Source: Taeniopygia guttata | Taxonomy: Eukaryota > Chordata > Aves > Passeriformes > Estrildidae | DNA length: 64,000 bases | Direction of reading: 5' to 3' | Assembly (NCBI RefSeq): GCF_048771995.1 | Contig: NC_133064.1 | Coordinates: 25,275,001 to 25,339,000, forward strand | Shown: in pieces, positions 31,326-41,890 of the stretch | Position numbering within the stretch: the stretch's first letter is position 1 | Layout of the letters: every line of letters starts with the position of its first letter | The notes under the pieces: generated by a model | What the model was told of the DNA's origin: nothing | The model's database searches: none | Seen by the model: the letters and a program-made list of their open reading frames with translations, nothing else | Made by a program: the position numbers and the translations under genes

Positions 31326-32760
31326 TGTTGTGGTTTGACACGGAAGGGGATTTTCTCAGAAGGAAGACAGTCAAGCCAGTCAGTGATTGGGGTTGGATAT
31401 TGGCACGTGGGCTGACCAATTGAAGGCTGGACACGCCTCTGAGAACACAGAGGGGTTAAAAGCCAGAACTCCCAGGGGAACTCTCTCTCTTTGGTTCCAG
31501 TCAGAGTGCAGTGCAGGCTCTCCCCTGCCCGGCCTGTGGCTGGGTGGGGGAGGGGAAGTCCTGTGGCCTGACTGAGGTAGGCCAAAGGGTCGAGGGACTG
31601 GAACCTGGCTGGCCCCCAGCAGATGGAAGGGTGGAGGGAAATCTGGGATTTCTGCGTTCCTCCCCAGAGTCTCTCTGGAGAGAGAGAGAAAGAGACAGCA
31701 ACGGTCTGTCAGCAGTACACCGCAGGGAAGGAGAAGAACGGAGGGGGGGCGGGGCGGGGGGGGGGCGAAGGAAGGTGCCCGGCCATGGGAGCCGGAGATC
31801 CGGGCATAGAGCCAGGTGTCCGGGGAATCTGAGACTTTTAACCCTTCCTTGAGAAATGAAAGCTTTGTGAAATATTACTACTCCTCGGTTTGAAGGAGAG
31901 GAAGAGAGACAGCCTGGGAGCTGGGATGTTAAGAAAAGAAGATTGGGGGGGGGAAGATGATGGAGTGGCTTTTGGTTGGACTTTTTCTTGTTACCCTTAG
32001 ACTGAACCAATTTTCTCTGAGAGAGAGACTGTATTTTCGGAGGATGCGTGGTGAGCCAAGAGACCTGCTTCAGCAGCTGAGGAAAAAAGACAGGAGTGGA
32101 GTGAACAGAGAAAAGTTGAGGAGGTTTTTGGTGATGCCCCCTGTCTTCAGAGAAAAAGAAAAGATTAGGATATCTGTTCCTGAGACCCTCGGCCCCAGGG
32201 GAGGAAGAAAATGGGGGGGACTGTGGTCCCAAAAATGAAAAAAAATGAACTGTTGTTTTTCTCCTCTCTTGGCAGAGCATCCTTGAAAGGAAAAATCCTA
32301 AGAGCAGTCTGTCCATCCATGTATGATGGTGAGAGCACTGTGCATGGAAAGGAGAGTGTCACCACGGCAATTTTTTTTCTCAGGGCGGTGCCATGTGGTG
32401 ACATGGAAACACAAGAATTGGCAGTTGTGTTTTTTGGGGGGTCTATGGCACAGGAGAGACTCCTCTCTCCCTCGATGGACTGAGTATTGATTATCTGAAG
32501 GGTGGGAACCTGATTGGGGGTCCAAGTTGTGTCTCACTGTGGTTTGTTGGAAATGGGGGGGGGAGGAGGAATGTTTTCATTTTGGATTTAGTTTTTTTCT
32601 TTCTTTTCCCTTTTATGGTAGTAGTAGTTTAATAAAGTTTCTCCTTTGTTATTAAGCTTGGGCCTGCTCTGCTCTGTTCCTGATCGCATCTCACAGCAAA
32701 TCATTTGGGGGTTGTATTTTCATGGGGGTGCTGGCATTGTGCCAGTGTCAAGCCATGACA
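31326..32760 (+). mobile_element. 1.4-kb solo LTR, copy 2, in B
   Basis: 1435 bp from TGTTGTGGTTTGACACGG to GTGTCAAGCCATGACA. Flanks CAGAG (31321-31325) and AAGAG (32761-32765) fit a 5-bp duplication with one mismatch. AATAAAG is near 32632. It is independent of copy 1, since the 215 bases between them are B coding sequence, not proviral interior. Confidence 0.82.
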
Positions 32761-33134
32761 AAGAGTCACAGAGTAACACATCCCTCATCGCTTGGACCAG
32801 GCACATCAGTCACAGGCAGCCTCAACTCACCTGTGTCCTGAAGCATCTCGGGAAAATCATCACCCTCATTGGCCTGATAGATACTGAAACAACTGACGTC
32901 ACTCTGATACTGAAATTGAAATGGCCACAGGACAGGACCATTGTACCCACGCTGGACCAACTGGCGGGTATTGGTGGTCACTGTAAAAGCTTTCGTAGCT
33001 TGCACTTAGTCACATTTGAGAGACCTGAAGGTTGTGTTACCACCACAAAATCATTCATAGTAGGAGCTGATATAACTCTTTGGGGAAGAGATATTCTTTC
33101 TCAATGGGGTCTGAGACTAGAAACAGATTTCTAA
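32761..33134 (+). pseudogene. pro: Provirus B protease
   Basis: The frame reads GLIDTETTDVTLI (32875-32912), where the aspartic-protease DTG is DTE, then TLDQLAGIGG (flap) and [19 protein letters not shown] (the C-terminal GRD helix). The changed active-site Gly makes it inactive. It ends in a stop at 33132-33134; RT follows. Confidence 0.78.
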
Positions 33135-34430
33135 CAAGAGCTGTTGATAGACACAACACTCTAAAACTCACGTGGACATCCAATACACCTGTCTGGGTAT
33201 GCCAATGGCCCTTACCAGAAGAGAAACTTGCTGCATTAGAGCAGTTTGTACAGGAACAGTTAAACAAAAGTCACCTAACTCCAAGTACCAGCCCCTGGAA
33301 CACTCCAGTTTTCGTAATCAAAAAGCCAAACAGTGGGAAAGCAGCCAAGGACCAAGCATCAATGCAGGAGACAACAGATCAAGTCATCTCAGCAGTGGAG
33401 AAAGCAGGACTCACAGTAGCAAAGGAGAAAATACAGACACTTCCTTCCTGGAAATATTTAGGATACAGAATCACAGAATAGACTGTAACTCCACAACCAC
33501 TCCAACTAAGGAAAAATCCAAGAACACTAAATGAGGTACAACAGCTGGTAGGGACTCTGAACTGGCTTCGTCCACTGTTACGCATTTCAAACCAGGACTT
33601 AGATCCTCTGTCTGATCTACTGAAGGGAGACACAGCTTTAAACTCACCACGAGAATTCAACAAAGAAGCCCAAAATGCTTTAGATAAAGTGATGCGAGCC
33701 ATCCAGTCATGCCAGGCTCATGAATATAACCCTAACTTGTCTTTTTTGTTTGCGGTTTTAGGGGAGAGTCCACAGCTTCAAGGTCTAATATTCCAGGGGA
33801 ATCTAGAGACAAAGGATCATCTAATAATCTTAGAATGGGTTTTCCTGTCTCGTCAGATGGGTAAAACTATAGTAACCTGCCCTGAAATTATATCACAATT
33901 GATTATAAAGGCCAGATCACGAACGTTTTCCCTTTCAGGAAAGGATTTTGCAGAAATCTTTCTGCCTGTCAAATCCATCTATTTGGAATGGTTATTCAAA
34001 ATTCAGAGGTTATGCAATTTGCCCTAGAAAATTTTACAGGGAAAAATTTTGGTCAATTGTCTAAAACATCAGCTGCTAAATTCATCTCTAAAATTAATTC
34101 ATAAGCCCTTAAGAAGTCATGCACCCCTTGATGCAATCACATTTTTTACAGATGCTTCAGGGAAGTCTAAAAAATCTGTGACTGCTTGGCAAAATCCAGA
34201 GACAAAAAAATGGGAATCAGATATTGAAGAAGTAGAAGGTTCTTCACAAATTACAGAGTTAACAGCAGTTGTGCAAGTATTTTCAAAATTCATGTTTCCT
34301 TTTAATTTAATAATGGATTCATTTTATGTTGCAGGTGTAGTGGAAAGGGCAGAAGGGTCTCTGCTAAAATAGGTTTCCAATGACCAGCTATATGGTTTGC
34401 TCAAAAAACTAATCTTCCTTCTTTCTATTC
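33135..34430 (+). pseudogene. pol: Provirus B RT (palm deleted) and RNase H
   Basis: RT begins [20 protein letters not shown] and [17 protein letters not shown] (to about 33340). It then jumps to the region after the catalytic box ([30 protein letters not shown]), so the segment with the catalytic Asp residues and YMDD is deleted. Thumb/connection follow (PRTLNEVQQLVGTLNWLRPL; DHLIILEWVFLSRQ). RNase H starts ITFFTDASGKSKKSVTAW with its first Asp, then EEVEGSSQITELTAVVQVF and MDSFYVAGVVE. Several stops. The LTR at 34436 cuts it. Confidence 0.8.
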
Positions 34431-34435
34431 GACAG

Positions 34436-35062
34436 TGTGGGAATCCAGGGCATCCCTCTGGCTGCCCTGGAAGGTCTGGGACCCTGGTAGGGGGTCAGGA
34501 ACCCCCTTGTACAGAGCCCTGAGAGACACCGTCTCTGATCACTGTCCATGGAAAAGAGTTTTCAATCTTACAGGATGAATTACAAGCTCTGAGTGTGATA
34601 TAAGTAATAATTAGTGTGGCACAGGTGCAAAAGTAGAATTTTAGGATTCTAGATAAGGGATCCAAGGGGGACAAGATGGAGGAAATTGGGTGTGTCCTGT
34701 TCTTCTTCTTCATGTCTTCCATGTTTTACTGTGGTGTTGGCATTTTTCTATTGGTTTAGACTGGGTGTTGGGAAGGGGACACACTGTTCGACGTAGATGA
34801 TAGATATTGGCACATTATTGTAAATATAGCACATGTAGTTTCTGGTATATAATGTTTGTAACATCCCACTGAGGGGCAGAGCCCCGCACACTGCCCTGCA
34901 GGACAGACCTGCGGCAGGGCAGCAGAACATGTTAGAGATAAGCAAGAATAAACAACCTTGAAAACCAGCACAGACTATTTACGACTTCTTCTTTGGCAGC
35001 AGGGCTGAAAAACCAAGACTTTCTACAATCTTGGAATCATTTAAATACCACAGATTCCATCA
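34436..35062 (+). mobile_element. Solo LTR in B RNase H
   Basis: 627 bp, TGTGGGAATCCAGG...GATTCCATCA, with a perfect GACAG duplication (34431-34435, 35063-35067). The ends GGAATCCAG / GATTCC are partly inverted. TATATAATG near 34844 and AATAAAC near 34946 give plus orientation. Confidence 0.88.
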
Positions 35063-35067
35063 GACAG

Positions 35068-35991
35068 GAACCTAATTTCATAATGCACATCCTTTCACAT
35101 TCTGCGCTCTCAGGTTTCCTAGCAGAAGGCAATGCCATGGCTGATCTGTTAGCCATGTCAATACAGAATACACTTCCAAATATTATCAAACAAGCCAGAA
35201 TGAGCCATGCTTTCTATCATCAAAATGCACCTGCCTTAGTAAGAATGTTTAACATCTCTCAAAATCAGGCAAAAGCAATTGTCCAATCATGTCCAGATTG
35301 CCAAAAATTAGCCATACCAGCAATACTAACAGAGGTTAACCCGCAAGGCTTAAATAGCCTGCAGATATGGCAAACTGACATAACTCAATATCAGACATTT
35401 CCACGGTTCAAACATATACACATATCAATAGATACTTTCTCAGGAGCAATTTTTGCTTCCACACATCAAGGAGAAAGGAGTAGAGATGTAATTAAACATT
35501 TCTTACAAGCATTTGCATCCCTAGGTATCCCTCAAGAAGTTAAAACAGACAATGGACCAGCCTATGTCTCTAACAAACTGCAAGAGTTTTTCAAAATCTG
35601 GGGTATCAAACATACCACAGGTATTCCACATCCTTCCACAGGCCTATCTATTGTAGAAAGAGCACACAGATCACTGAAAATGCTCCTTGAAAGGCAAAAG
35701 GGAGGGACAGAAGTGCTATCTACTATAGAGAGGCTGAGCAAAGCTATATATGTTTTTCATTTCTTAAATAATTCTTTTATGGAGCAGGTACCACCAATTT
35801 TCAGACATTTCAGCAACACCAGTCATGCAAAGCTCAAGGAAAAGCCACCAGTCTTCATAAAGGATCCAGAGACAGGACAAATTTCAGGACCCCATCCTCT
35901 TGTAACTTGGGGAGGGGGTTTGCATGCATTTCTACAGATGCAGGTCTTCAATGGGTCCCTGCAAAGAATGTCAAGCCACAAGTACAGCTGA
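35068..35991 (+). pseudogene. pol: Provirus B RNase H end and integrase
   Basis: One frame is open from about 34993 to 35991; only the part after 35067 is B. RNase H ends HSALSGFLAEGNAMADLLA. Integrase has the zinc site HAFYHQNAPALV...SCPDC, and the core residues in WQTDITQYQTF, VKTDNGPAYVSNKL and SIVERAHRSLK (D, D, E), then the class II C-terminal block KPPVFIKDPETGQISGPHPL and LVTWGGGL. The domains look intact, but the polyprotein is not. Confidence 0.85.
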
Positions 35992-36401
35992 TTCAAGTGC
36001 AGCAGGTGATGCCAGAGAAAGAACACGCAGACAACTGAGCGACAGCTGGAAAGCAAACTGTGTTTTCTAAGTTTTCACTAGTTAAAATTGTTTAAAAAAT
36101 ACTTTGCACTGAAAAAGTTCTGTAAGTTATTATTATTGTGTTTAAAAAGTTATTAACTTACCTCTACATCATATGTTAAAAATGTTTTAAAGTTCTATAT
36201 GTTTAAATCATATATAGCCAGAAACCTGAGGCTTGCCTGGGAAAACACCAAAGTTAAGATAGAAGAATAACTCACAAGCAATAAAAATTATAATAAAATT
36301 TAAAAATTATATAGCATAACTACAAATTGTCAACAAAGGTGAGATTTTCCAGATCATGTTTCTTTCTCCTCTTTCCTTTTAAATGTATAGAAAGGGTGAG
36401 A
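35992..36401 (+). other. B region between integrase and 3' LTR
   Basis: About 410 AT-rich bases with no supported gene. There is no room for env. It ends in the polypurine tract AGAAAGGGTGAGA (36389-36401). Confidence 0.7.
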
Positions 36402-36840
36402 TGTGGGAATGTGCCCCCTGTTGACGGAGAAAACAAGTTACCCTTTGTCCCCTTAAAAAGGAAAAAAGCCCAGAAGTTTCTCTCCTCAATTTGGTTAAAA
36501 GACACCTCATAGGACCTTGGGGACTTCACCTCAAACTTAAGGATAGCTAATTGGACAGGAGCCAAAAAGTCCAGCCTAAGCAATTCCCTAGAAAAGAAGA
36601 GAATAAAAGAAGTTCATCGCTTTTGTGAAGTGTTTTAGCAGGAGCAAGAACCTCTTGCCCTGAGTCATCTTTCTCTGTAAAGAGCTTTTTTATTTTTGCC
36701 TTTTATTAAAACTTTTTGTTTCCAACACTGTCACAGGAGCCATCCTGCTTCTTTTATGCCACCTAAGGTAGCTGAGCTATCAAGGGTATAATGCTTATCT
36801 CTAAGAGCTTATAAGACCAGGCTCAAAAAGAGAAAAATCA
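36402..36840 (+). mobile_element. Provirus B 3' LTR
   Basis: 439 bp, TGTGGGAATGTGCC...AAAAATCA, near-identical to 9954-10388, followed by the target duplication and by the resumption of A's RT. Confidence 0.85.
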
Positions 36841-37393
36841 TTAGTGTGGTGGATCTTAAAGATGCTTTTTGGCCATGCCCATTAGCAGAGGAAAGTCGAA
36901 ATATTTTTGCCTTTGAATGGGAGGATCCACATACTGGGACAAAACAGCAACTAAGATGGACAAGGTTACCACAGGGATTTACAGAATCTCCAAACTTATT
37001 TGGACAAACTTTAGAAGAAATATTACACATTTTCCCCACTCCTCCTGGGATACAAATTACCTAATATGTGGATGATCTTTTATTATCAGGAGAAGTTGAA
37101 GCTGAAGTGAGGGAGGCTACTATAAAACTTTTGAATTTTCTAGGGGAAAAAGTATTAAGAGTATCCAAAAGAAGCAACAATTTGTGGAACCAGAAGTAAA
37201 ATATCTTGGCCACTTAATAAGCAAAGGTAGCCGAAAGCTGGTTCCTATGATGGTTGTAGGGATTCTATCTCTTCCCCCTCCCTCTACAAAGAAGGAGGTT
37301 AAAAGGCTACTCGGATTATTAGGATATTGTAGATTATGGATAGAAGGCTATACACAGGCAGTAAAATTTTTATATGAAAAATTGACAGAGGGA
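36841..37393 (+). pseudogene. pol: Provirus A RT, second part
   Basis: RT of A resumes at VVDLKDAFWPCPLAEESR (first catalytic Asp), then RWTRLPQGFTESPNLFGQTL, an in-frame TAA at 37062-37064, YVDDLLLSGE with the YVDD box (about 37066-37077), a frame break near 37160, KYLGHLISKGSRKL and LLGLLGYCRLWIEGYTQAVK. It aligns with C2 RT throughout. An LTR at 37394 cuts it. Confidence 0.85.
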
Positions 37394-37808
37394 AGAAGCA
37401 AGGGACTTCTTATAAAATAGGGAAAGCTGAACAGGACAAACACAGATCAAGCCAATATGTTTAATGCTACATTCTTCGTTTATTGTTTATAAGATGGCAG
37501 TTTATATACACTTCAATATAGTTTACAAATTGTGAGAACACTATCATTGGCCAGCAAACATTGTTTGTCTTTGTCTTAAGGTGGCTAAAGTTTCACACTG
37601 CAGACCTAAACTAATTCACACTCAGAAAGCTCATTACTTTGTGGTCACACCTTAACATAATTTCTTACTGCACCACAAACTAATTTCTAACTGCGCCATA
37701 ACTTTCAAAGGCCTTGCCAAGGCCCATATCTGAGGCCTAGGCTGGGGGTAGCTCAACCTTCACTCTAAATATAAATCATGTCCTCTCTCTCTCAGAAATC
37801 TTGCTACA
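37394..37808 (-). mobile_element. Solo LTR, family X copy 2, in A pol
   Basis: 415 bp with a perfect 6-bp duplication GAGGGA (37388-37393, 37809-37814). Minus-strand ends TGTAGCAAG / CTTGCTTCT are imperfect inverted repeats. The minus strand has TATATAAACTGCC as TATA box and AATAAACG as poly(A) signal. Confidence 0.88.
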
Positions 37809-38454
37809 GAGGGAGATGACATAAAGTGGACCAGGGAAGATGATAAAAAATCAGAAAAATTGAAGTTGAAACTGGCTTTGGTACCTGGTTTGAGTTTGCC
37901 TTCATTAGAATAGTCCTGTCTTCTGTATGTGATTGTGGAAGGTGCAGTAGCTCATGGAGTTTTAGTCCAAGACTGGGGGGTTGGGGGGGGGGGAGGGGAT
38001 AAAAAGACCAATAGCATATTTATCAAAATTCTTGGATCCAGTGAGCCATGGATGGACAGTTTGTATTCAGGCTATAGCAGCTACTGCTATTTTGGTGGAG
38101 GAAAGCCATAAACTTACTTTTGGAAGTAAACTAATTGTGTATACACCTCATGCAGTCTGAAATATGTTAAATCAAAAAGCTGAAAACTGGCTAACAGATT
38201 CTAGGATATTAAAATGTCAAGCTATTTTGATAAACAGTGATGACCTAGCACTAGAAGTAAACAAAAGTTTGAATCCAGCACAATTTTTATATGGGAAACC
38301 AAAAAGTAATTCAACACATAATTGTTTAGAAATTATCCAATACCGAACTAAAGTTCTGGAGGATCTAGTAGAGCAAGCCCTCTCAGAAGGGGAAAGAATA
38401 TATGTTGATTGTTCATCCAGTGTAGCATCCCATGAACTCTCTGCTCTCAGTCAA
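37809..38454 (+). pseudogene. pol: Provirus A connection and RNase H start
   Basis: Connection sequence returns with DIKWTREDDKKSEKLKLKLA and AHGVLVQDWG, with a run of G at 37978-37996 as a likely frame break. It continues through LNQKAENWLTDSRILKCQAI and NPAQFLYGKPKSNSTHNCLE to ERIYVDCSSSV, the first RNase H motif (VDGSS in C1/C2). The reading is cut at about 38430-38454 by provirus D; the rest of A is not in the window. Confidence 0.8.
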
Positions 38455-38911
38455 TTCCCAAGTCCTCTGCCCTGGTGAAGGCAGTGACTAAATACCATAG
38501 AGTAGTCTTCCTGGAGGGAAAAGACAGACTCCCCCATGGACTTCCCCTGGTTTCTCCTTTCCCTGTTCCCTCATTGGTTGGATATCCCTGGTGGCTGTGC
38601 CCTTTCCCCTGGAGACCAATCCCCTCTGCCCAGCCCTTATCTCCATCCCCCACTCCTTCCCCTTCTTAAGTTGCCTGCACCACATGGTGGTCCTCTTTCT
38701 TGCCAGGTTCCCTTCAGCTTCCTGTGATTTATCTTGCTGGAATAAAACCTTGCAAAAAGAGCCATTCTTGCCTCTCTTCTGAGCCTGCTGCAGTGAGTGT
38801 TGTGTGGGGATCTGACTGCATTGCGTGAATGTTTACCCAACCTGCTTTTCTACAGGAGAGGTTCATTGGGAACAGATATTAGGCAGCAGCACCCACCACT
38901 CAACACCCGCA
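38455..38911 (+). mobile_element. Provirus D 5' LTR (class II)
   Basis: 457 bp, ending CACCCGCA just before the primer site. AATAAAACC at about 38742 is the poly(A) signal. It is almost the exact inverse of the solo LTR at 50979-51436 and related to the H LTR. The left end (CCCAAGTCC) is placed by where homology with 51436 starts. Confidence 0.8.
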
Positions 38912-38921
38912 TTTTTCTAAT

Positions 38922-38939
38922 TGGCGCACAACTGGGCCC
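38922..38939 (+). other. D primer-binding site, Lys-like
   Basis: TGGCGCACAACTGGGCCC resembles the tRNA-Lys site TGGCGCCCAACGTGGGGC used by betaretroviruses, but with several changes. The leader runs to 39228 and includes GGCGGCCGACAACCCTCGAG; no gene is seen there. Confidence 0.55.
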
Positions 38940-39228
38940 TGAACTTGAGGCTTTATCTAGCCTTTTGAATGTGTCTCCATTGGATCTCCTCTGGATTCTA
39001 AGTCACAGTCACTGTTCCAGTTCCCTGAGAGAAAAAACCCCTATTTTCTGGGGGATTTCTCTGGGGGCGGCCGACAACCCTCGAGGCTTCGAGGACCGGC
39101 CGAATCAGCAAAACCTCCTCTGAGATTTTTTTTTTCTGACACACTGAGGTGGTGACTATAGTCTGGTGACTGTCACCTTTTCTATATTTTTTTTCCTTTC
39201 TTTTATCTCTTAAGAGGGAGACCTCTCA

Positions 39229-39837
39229 ATGGGTAGCAAACTATCCATTGAGCAGAAAGACATTCCCAAGTTTCTAAGGCCCTTCTTAAATATAATGCTA
39301 AGTTCTCTAAGGGTGATCTGAGGGTTCTTTTTCTTTGGGTCTTCAAATTCTTTCCGGGTGCCACAGCTGAGTCTGTTTTGTTGAGTTCTGGGATAATGTA
39401 GGAAAAACAATGTATCAACTCCAGACTGAGGGTGATGTTCGGGTTGGGAAGTTCTATCCACTTTTTCATTCTATTTACAAGATGAATCAAGCTTTGGGAG
39501 AGGGTTCTAAAGATCCTAAAAGTTCTGTATCCCTGCCTTTGTCTCACAACCCCCCTGACCCTGTTCCCCCATCCCCTTGGGATAGGTCTGGAGATGGAAA
39601 CTGCCTGAAACAGGCACAGGAGAGCTGCCTGCCTTCTGCCTCCTCCAGTCCCCTCCTGTCCCCTTTCCAGACTAGTACTGGCCATGCTAGTCTGGGCTCT
39701 TTCCAAACCCTCTCTCCTAAAACCCTTTATCCTCATCTGACCTTGACTGCTATGGAACAAGATGGCACTGGCCACATGGCAGATGCCTCCATTTTAAAAT
39801 CTCCTGCCCCAGGCACTCAGGACAGTGTCTGGGATTC
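39229..39837 (+). pseudogene. gag: Provirus D gag, matrix and linker start
   Basis: The start MGSKLSIEQKDIPK at 39229 has the myristoylation Gly. A frameshift within about 30 codons moves to the frame KFSKGDLRVLFLWVFKFFPG, matching the matrix style of B (KKLIRWVFTEFP). From about 39410 another frame carries the Pro/Ser-rich linker (NPPDPVPPSPW; SLGSFQTLSPKTLYPHLTL), which runs into the CT-rich repeat at 39838. Confidence 0.7.
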
Positions 39838-40937
39838 TCCTCCCCCCCTCCCCTCCCCCCTCCCCTTCCCCCTTCCCCTCCCCCCTCCCCTTCCCCCTTC
39901 CCCTCCCCCCTCCCCTCCCCCCTCCCCCCCCCCCTCCCCTCCCCCCCCCTCCCCTCCCCTCCCCCCCCTCCCCTCCCCTCCCCCCCCCTCCCCCCCCTCC
40001 CCCCCTCCCCTCCCCCCCCCCTCCCCCCCCCTCCCCTCCCCTCCCCCCCCTCCCCTCCCCCCTCCCCCCCTCCCCCCCCTCCCCTCCCCTCCCCTCTCCC
40101 CTCCCCCCCCCTCCCCCCCCCTCCCCCCTCCCCCCCCCTCCCCTCCCCTCCTCTCCTCTCCTCTCCTCTCCTCTCCTCTCCCCTCCCCTCCCCTCCCCTC
40201 CCCTCCCCTCCCCTCCCCTCCCCTCCCCTCCCCCCCCTCCCCCCCCCTCCCCCCCCCTCCCCCTCCCCTCCCTCCCTCTCCTCCCCTCCCTCTCTCCTCT
40301 CCCTCTCCCTCTCCTCTCCTCTCCTCTCCTCTCCTCTCCTCTCCTCTCCTCTCCTCTCCTCTCCTCTCCTCTCCTCTCCTCTCCTCTCCTCTCCTCTCCT
40401 CTCCTCTCCTCTCCTCTCCTCTCCTCTCCTCTCCTCTCCTCTCCTCTCCTCTCCTCTCCTCTCCTCTCCTCTCCTCTCCTCTCCTCTCTCTCCTCTCCTC
40501 TCCTCTCCTCTCCTCTCCTCTCCTCTCCTCTCCTCTCCTCTCCTCTCCTCTCCTCTCCTCTCCTCTCCTCTCCTCTCCTCTCCTCTCCTCTCCTCTCCTC
40601 TCCTCTCCTCTCCTCTCCTCTCCTCTCCTCTCCTCTCCTCTCCTCTCCTCTCCTCTCCTCTCCTCTCCTCTCCTCTCCTCTCCTCTCCTCTCCTCTCCTC
40701 TCCTCTCCTCTCCTCTCCTCTCCTCTCCTCTCCTCTCCTCTCCTCTCCTCTCCTCTCCTCTCCTCTCCTCTCCTCTCCTCTCCTCTCCTCTCCTCTCCTC
40801 TCCTCTCCTCTCCTCTCCTCTCCTCTCCTCTCCTCTCCTCTCCTCTCCTCTCCTCTCCTCTCCTCTCCTCTCCTCTCCTCTCCTCTCCTCTCCTCTCCTC
40901 TCCTCTCCTCTCCTCTCCTCTCCTCTCCTCTCCTCTC
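39838..40937 (+). repeat. CT-rich expansion in D gag: C-runs, then (CTCTC)n
   Basis: 39838-40307 is an irregular CCCCTC/CCCCCC tract. 40308-40937 is a nearly perfect pentamer array (TCTCC unit, about 125 copies, with one slip at about 40484-40490). It sits within the proline-rich linker of gag. All frames on both strands lack stops across it, giving spurious frames of up to about 690 codons. The plus strand is pyrimidine only, so triplex or slippage is plausible. Confidence 0.97.
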
Positions 40938-41890
40938 CGGCGCACCGCCCCCGCTCTGGGCGTTCCCCCCAGGACGGGCACCGCCCCCACGCCGTGTTCC
41001 CCCATCCCCGTGAACCTCCCTCCCCCTGCGGCGTCCCTTCCTCCCGTTGCCGCTCCGATCCCTGAGCTCGCTGCCCCCGTGTCATGTTCCCCCTTCCCCA
41101 CGGTCGCTCCTCCCACCGCGGCCGCCCCTCCTTACGTTCCCGCCCTAGCATCTAGCTTTCCCATCCCCTCTTCCAACCCCATCCCCCCTCCCTGCCCTGT
41201 CCCGCCCGCGCCCAATTCAGTTCCCGTGCCGGGCACCTCGTTCTCGGCGATAGTTTCTGCGGTCCCAGCGCCCTCCAACTCCCCCGTGGCCGTGCCTCCC
41301 GCGGTCCCGGCGTCCCCTTCCTTCCCTGAGCCTGCGACTTCCGCGTATCCTGTGTTCCCTCCCTCACTTCCAGCCGCTGTTTCCGCGGTAACCCCAACTC
41401 CCCCCCCCCCCCCCCCCCCGCTACCCGCGGGACCGGCCGTGCCCGCCGCTGCCGCGCTGGCCGCGGCCGTCTCCGTTCCGCCGGGTACCCTCGTAACCCT
41501 CCCACCCTTGCCAGCCGCGGCGCTTCCCCCGCTTCCCCCCGCGCCTGAGGCGGTGGGTCCGCCGGCACCCACCCTCCCCGCGGCCCCGGGCTCCTCCCAG
41601 CCGCCGTTCCCGCCTCCCCTGTTGTTTCGGCAGTGGGGATTCCCTTTCCCCCTGCGGCCCCTGGTGTTCCCCCTACCCCGGCTCCGTGTGTCCCCCCCGG
41701 CAGTAGCTGCCTCCGCCTCTGTCTACCCGTTCGCACCAGCTGTCCCGGCAGCGGGGATTCCTTTTCCTCCGTCCCCTGCGGAACCATCTCCTCCGGCTTT
41801 CCGCCCCCCCTCCCCCCCCCCCCCCGCACGGTCCCGCGGTTTCTCCCCCGGGTCCCCCCCCCGATACCCCCCCCACCCCACCCTATGGGA
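40938..41890 (+). pseudogene. gag: D gag, long Pro/Ala/Val-rich linker
   Basis: After the repeat, one frame stays open for about 320 codons with a Pro/Ala/Val/Ser composition (PVAAPIPELAAPV; PAPSNSPVAVPPAVPASPSF; PAVPAAAALAAAVSVPPG). It is GC- and CpG-rich. Class II Gag linkers are proline-rich, but this is far longer than in B, E and F. C-runs at about 41400-41420 and 41810-41825 are weak points. Whether it was ever translated at this length is unclear. Confidence 0.55.

Larger units (their letters stand above)
9954..36840 (+). mobile_element. Provirus B (class II), whole span with nested inserts
   Basis: B inserted into the RT of A. The host sequence TTAGTGTGG is present on both sides (9945-9953 and 36841-36849); counted from the LTR ends TG..CA this is nine bases, or six (GTGTGG) if the shared TTA belongs to the LTR. 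Its two LTRs (9954-10388, 36402-36840) are nearly identical by eye. Gag, a dUTPase-like region, protease, RT, RNase H and integrase occur in order, separated by inserted LTRs (11053-11539, 29697-31110, 31326-32760, 34436-35062) and by the C2/C1 composite (12488-28591). No env is present. Confidence 0.88.

Noticed and set aside
29697-32760. The two neighbouring 1.4-kb LTRs as the ends of one short provirus
   Set aside because: The 215 bases between them are B dUTPase-like coding sequence, with no primer site or polypurine tract.
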